This document shows positions 61,733 through 64,000 of a DNA stretch of 64,000 bases, piece after piece. Every line of letters starts with the position of its first letter. The stretch's first letter is position 1. The translations under genes were made by a program, and so were the position numbers. This DNA comes from Candidatus Dadabacteria bacterium. Lineage in GTDB: Bacteria; Desulfobacterota_D; UBA1144; Nemesobacterales; Nemesobacteraceae. The stretch covers positions 329,976-393,975 of the forward strand of contig CATOTB010000001.1 of assembly GCA_951812945.1 (NCBI GenBank), written 5' to 3'. The notes beneath the pieces are model-generated. The model searched no databases. It was not told the DNA's origin and saw nothing but the letters and a program-made list of their open reading frames with translations.

Positions 61733-63471
61733 AACTCTACGCCGTAGACTGGATACTGGTTGGTCTCTACCTGGTTTTTTCCCTGGGCGTGGGCATTTAT
61801 TTTTCAAGGAGGGCGTCGGGGAGCCTTTCAGACTATTTCGTTTCGGGGCGTGGGCTTCCCTGGTGGCTTCTTGGAACCTCAATGGTTGCCACCACTTTTG
61901 CCGCCGACACGCCTCTTGCCATAACAGGGTGGATAAGAACCGAGGGAATATGGAAGAACTGGTTCTGGTGGAACTACATCTTCAGCCACGCGCTTGTGAT
62001 AGTGGTTTTCTCAAGGCTCTGGAGAAGGGCGAAGGTGATAACCGACAATGAACTCATAGAGCTTCGCTACGGGGGCCGCCCCGCAGCGTTTCTCCGTGGC
62101 TTCAAGGCGTTTTATTTCTCGACGATCTTTAATTTCATAGTCATGGGCTGGGTCATTACCGCGATGACCAAGGTGTTTGAGGTCTTTTTCGGAGTCGGGC
62201 AGATATACGCCGTTTCGCTCTGCGTTGGAATCGTGCTTGTCTACACTGTTTTCTCGGGGCTCTGGGGAGTGGTGATAACGGATTTCGTACAGTACATAAT
62301 CGCGCTCGGGGCGACGGTCATACTCGCGGTTGTGGTGATAAATTCGGATGCTGTAGGAGGGTACAGCCAGTTTGTAAGCAAAATCGCCGAGCTTCCCGTG
62401 GAGCAGACATCCATGTTCATCACGCAACCCACAGGGGGCGAAGAGTTTTTCTCCTCCGACTTTTTCACCTTCCTTGTCTTTATGACCGTTGTTTGGTGGT
62501 CTTCCCACAACGCCGACGGGGGAGGCTATTTCATACAGCGGCTCTCTTCCGCGAAAAACGAAAGACACGCGCTTGCCGGTACTGCGTGGTTCGCGGTTAA
62601 CCATTACGTGCTCCGCCTCTGGCCCTGGGTTCTTGTGGCCTTGGCTTCAGTCGTAATATTCCCCGAAGCAGCCGGGGTGGCGGGCGGAGATGATGAGTCG
62701 GTTTACCTGGTAATGATAAGAGATTTCCTCCCGCCGGGTCTTCGGGGTCTTTTGCTGGTTTCCTTTCTCGCGGCGTTTATGTCAACGGTTTCAACCCACC
62801 TTAACTGGGGCGCCTCGTACATTGTGAATGATCTTTACAGGAGGTTCGTGCGGCAAAGCGCCCCGCAGCGCCATTACGTGCGGGTCTCGAGGATCGCGAC
62901 TGTGGCGCTTGCCGTTATCGCGGGCGTGGTGGCGCTTCAGATAAAGAACATAGGAGACGCCTGGGTATTCCTCTGGGCCATGAGTTCAGGGATTGGACTA
63001 GTCCTGATACTCAGGTGGTTCTGGTGGAGGATAAACGCCTGGAGCGAGATAGTGGCACTTGCCTCCTCGCTTGCGACCATACTGGTTCTTATCCTCTACA
63101 CCGAGGCGAAAGGAGTTCCGCTTGAACTACGCCACCAGATACTCGTCGTTCCCGTTTCTATAGTCTGCTGGGTCGTGGCCACTTTCGTCACCGCCCCCGA
63201 ATCTTCAGAGAAGCTTTCGGGCTTCTATGAGAGGGTGAGACCCCCGGGTTTCTGGTCGCCAGTTCGCAAGAGGCTTGGGGTTGTGCGGGCATGGGGAGGT
63301 TTTTCCTCGGTTCTTTTAAACTGGTCGCTTGTCGTATCTTCTCTTCTCTGTCTTATGATCGGGACGGGCAAGCTCGTTTTAGGAGACACCCAAAGCGCGC
63401 TCTGGCTTCTTTGTGGCTCGGCACTTGCGCTTGGGCTCATTCTGCATCGCCGCGGCAGTTTTTTCCGCTAG
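61729..63471 (+). CDS. Sodium:solute symporter family transporter
   Basis: 580 aa with about 13-14 membrane helices. SSS family patterns: YFVSGRGLPWWLLGTSMVAT, FAADTPLAITGW, NELIELRYGG, FVQYIIALGATVIL, LASVVIFPEA, FLAAFMSTVSTHLNWGASYI, VNDLYRRFVR. Na+-coupled uptake; the operon with AnmK and NagZ suggests import of an amino sugar or muropeptide sugar, which is inference. The start overlaps nagZ (ATGA). Confidence 0.9.
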   Translation: MKLYAVDWILVGLYLVFSLGVGIYFSRRASGSLSDYFVSGRGLPWWLLGTSMVATTFAADTPLAITGWIRTEGIWKNWFWWNYIFSHALVIVVFSRLWRRAKVITDNELIELRYGGRPAAFLRGFKAFYFSTIFNFIVMGWVITAMTKVFEVFFGVGQIYAVSLCVGIVLVYTVFSGLWGVVITDFVQYIIALGATVILAVVVINSDAVGGYSQFVSKIAELPVEQTSMFITQPTGGEEFFSSDFFTFLVFMTVVWWSSHNADGGGYFIQRLSSAKNERHALAGTAWFAVNHYVLRLWPWVLVALASVVIFPEAAGVAGGDDESVYLVMIRDFLPPGLRGLLLVSFLAAFMSTVSTHLNWGASYIVNDLYRRFVRQSAPQRHYVRVSRIATVALAVIAGVVALQIKNIGDAWVFLWAMSSGIGLVLILRWFWWRINAWSEIVALASSLATILVLILYTEAKGVPLELRHQILVVPVSIVCWVVATFVTAPESSEKLSGFYERVRPPGFWSPVRKRLGVVRAWGGFSSVLLNWSLVVSSLLCLMIGTGKLVLGDTQSALWLLCGSALALGLILHRRGSFFR

Positions 63472-63505
63472 CGGCTTCAGTATTTCCCTCTTCTGTGGTA
63501 TATAG

Positions 63506-64000
63506 ATGGTTGCTATGGCGATTAACGTAAAAGTACTTGAGCGGCCGCGGCTTTCCTTCTGGGAAAAACTTTACATTCCCCAGGTGCTTAAGGGCCTTAT
63601 GATCACCATAAGGCACATCACGCATTTTCGGCCGATAACCGTGAAGTATCCCGAGGAGGTAAAGGCGCTTCCCGAGAACTACCGGGGGCTTCACGTGATG
63701 CCTGCAGATGACGAGGGGGAGATAAGGTGCGTTGCGTGCAAGCTCTGCGAGGTTGCGTGTCCCACCCAGGCTATCTCCATAGTTTCAGAACCCGCAGACG
63801 ACTACGGAATCGAGAGAAGGCCCAAGGTGTACAACATAGATTTCATGCGTTGCGTTTTCTGCGGCTTCTGCGTCGAGGCCTGCCCGTGCGACGCGCTCAG
63901 AATGGGAATGAAGTACGAACTCGCTTCGTATAACCGCGCGGGACTAGTTCACACCAAAGAGGTTTTCTTCGACCCCAACGTGAAAAGCGACGCCCCGAGG
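63506..64000 (+). CDS. nuoI: NADH-quinone oxidoreductase subunit I (3' end beyond window)
   Basis: 165 codons to the right edge, open there; ATG at 63515 is an alternative start. Two 4Fe-4S motifs CxxCxxCxxxCP: CVACKLCEVACP and CVFCGFCVEACP, plus ITHFRPITVKYPEE and the ENYRGLHVM segment of NuoI. It carries the electron wire in the peripheral arm of complex I. The missing 3' end is short. Confidence 0.95.
   Translation, partial: MVAMAINVKVLERPRLSFWEKLYIPQVLKGLMITIRHITHFRPITVKYPEEVKALPENYRGLHVMPADDEGEIRCVACKLCEVACPTQAISIVSEPADDYGIERRPKVYNIDFMRCVFCGFCVEACPCDALRMGMKYELASYNRAGLVHTKEVFFDPNVKSDAPR

Overview
The window comes from a Gram-negative bacterium of roughly 50-55% GC. It has outer-membrane proteins (a porin-like barrel, TolC), lipoproteins, an F-type conjugation machine and peptidoglycan-recycling enzymes. 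The NuoI, MlaD and porin sequences and the Calx-beta and C-terminal sorting-signal proteins suggest an uncultured, perhaps marine or host-associated lineage (a Dadabacteria- or Desulfobacterota-like guess). The sequence alone does not fix the taxon.

1-20.2 kb (minus strand): an F-type conjugative transfer region in near-canonical order. Reading leftwards from 20.1 kb: traD-like coupling ATPase, HD-domain protein (probable MobH-type relaxase), tandem ribbon-helix-helix TraY-like protein, pilin traA, traL, traE, traK, traB, traV, traC, trbI, an S26 signal peptidase, traW, then a 6.4 kb cargo block, then traU, trbC and traN, which runs off the left edge. Most tra genes overlap by 1-11 bases (up to about 34), a tightly coupled operon. 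The cargo between traW and traU holds RloA/RloB (AAA ATPase plus Toprim-like nuclease), HipB/HipA, and a secreted zincin with two Calx-beta domains plus a small secreted partner. A 43-bp copy of the end of traW lies on the far side of rloAB, as if rloAB entered with its own traW tail.

20.3-23 kb: a polytopic membrane protein and a porin-like protein with a good promoter and terminator.

23-45.4 kb: an accessory island of mostly unrecognised genes and broken mobile elements. It has a YaaA-like protein; a 255-aa plus 777-aa pair, the latter with a zinc ribbon and PD-(D/E)xK-like nuclease end; an IS transposase; three separate DUF4143 ATPases; a two-gene minus operon of helical HEPN/DUF5677-like proteins; a DUF4238-PLD nuclease pair and a deleted DUF4238 relic; a DUF1643 stub; group II intron fragments; a broken IS256 transposase; and two secreted-protein loci behind copies of the same 311-bp promoter block. 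Several inverted repeats sit at or before gene starts.

45.5-64 kb: mostly chromosomal housekeeping: TolC, PurH, MlaD, an exported acetoacetate-decarboxylase-like protein, GtrA-like protein, tRNA-Gly(CCC), MurQ, a methyltransferase, an enolase-superfamily enzyme, a Gfo/Idh/MocA oxidoreductase, AnmK-NagZ-symporter (one overlapping operon with MurQ nearby: cell-wall sugar recycling), and the start of NuoI. Accessory insertions here are an orphan HigA-like regulator, a HEPN/MNT toxin-antitoxin pair, a TnpB element flanked by 29-bp inverted repeats between purH and mlaD, and a truncated HigA beside the tRNA.

No rRNA, CRISPR array, integrase or conjugation-element end was seen.
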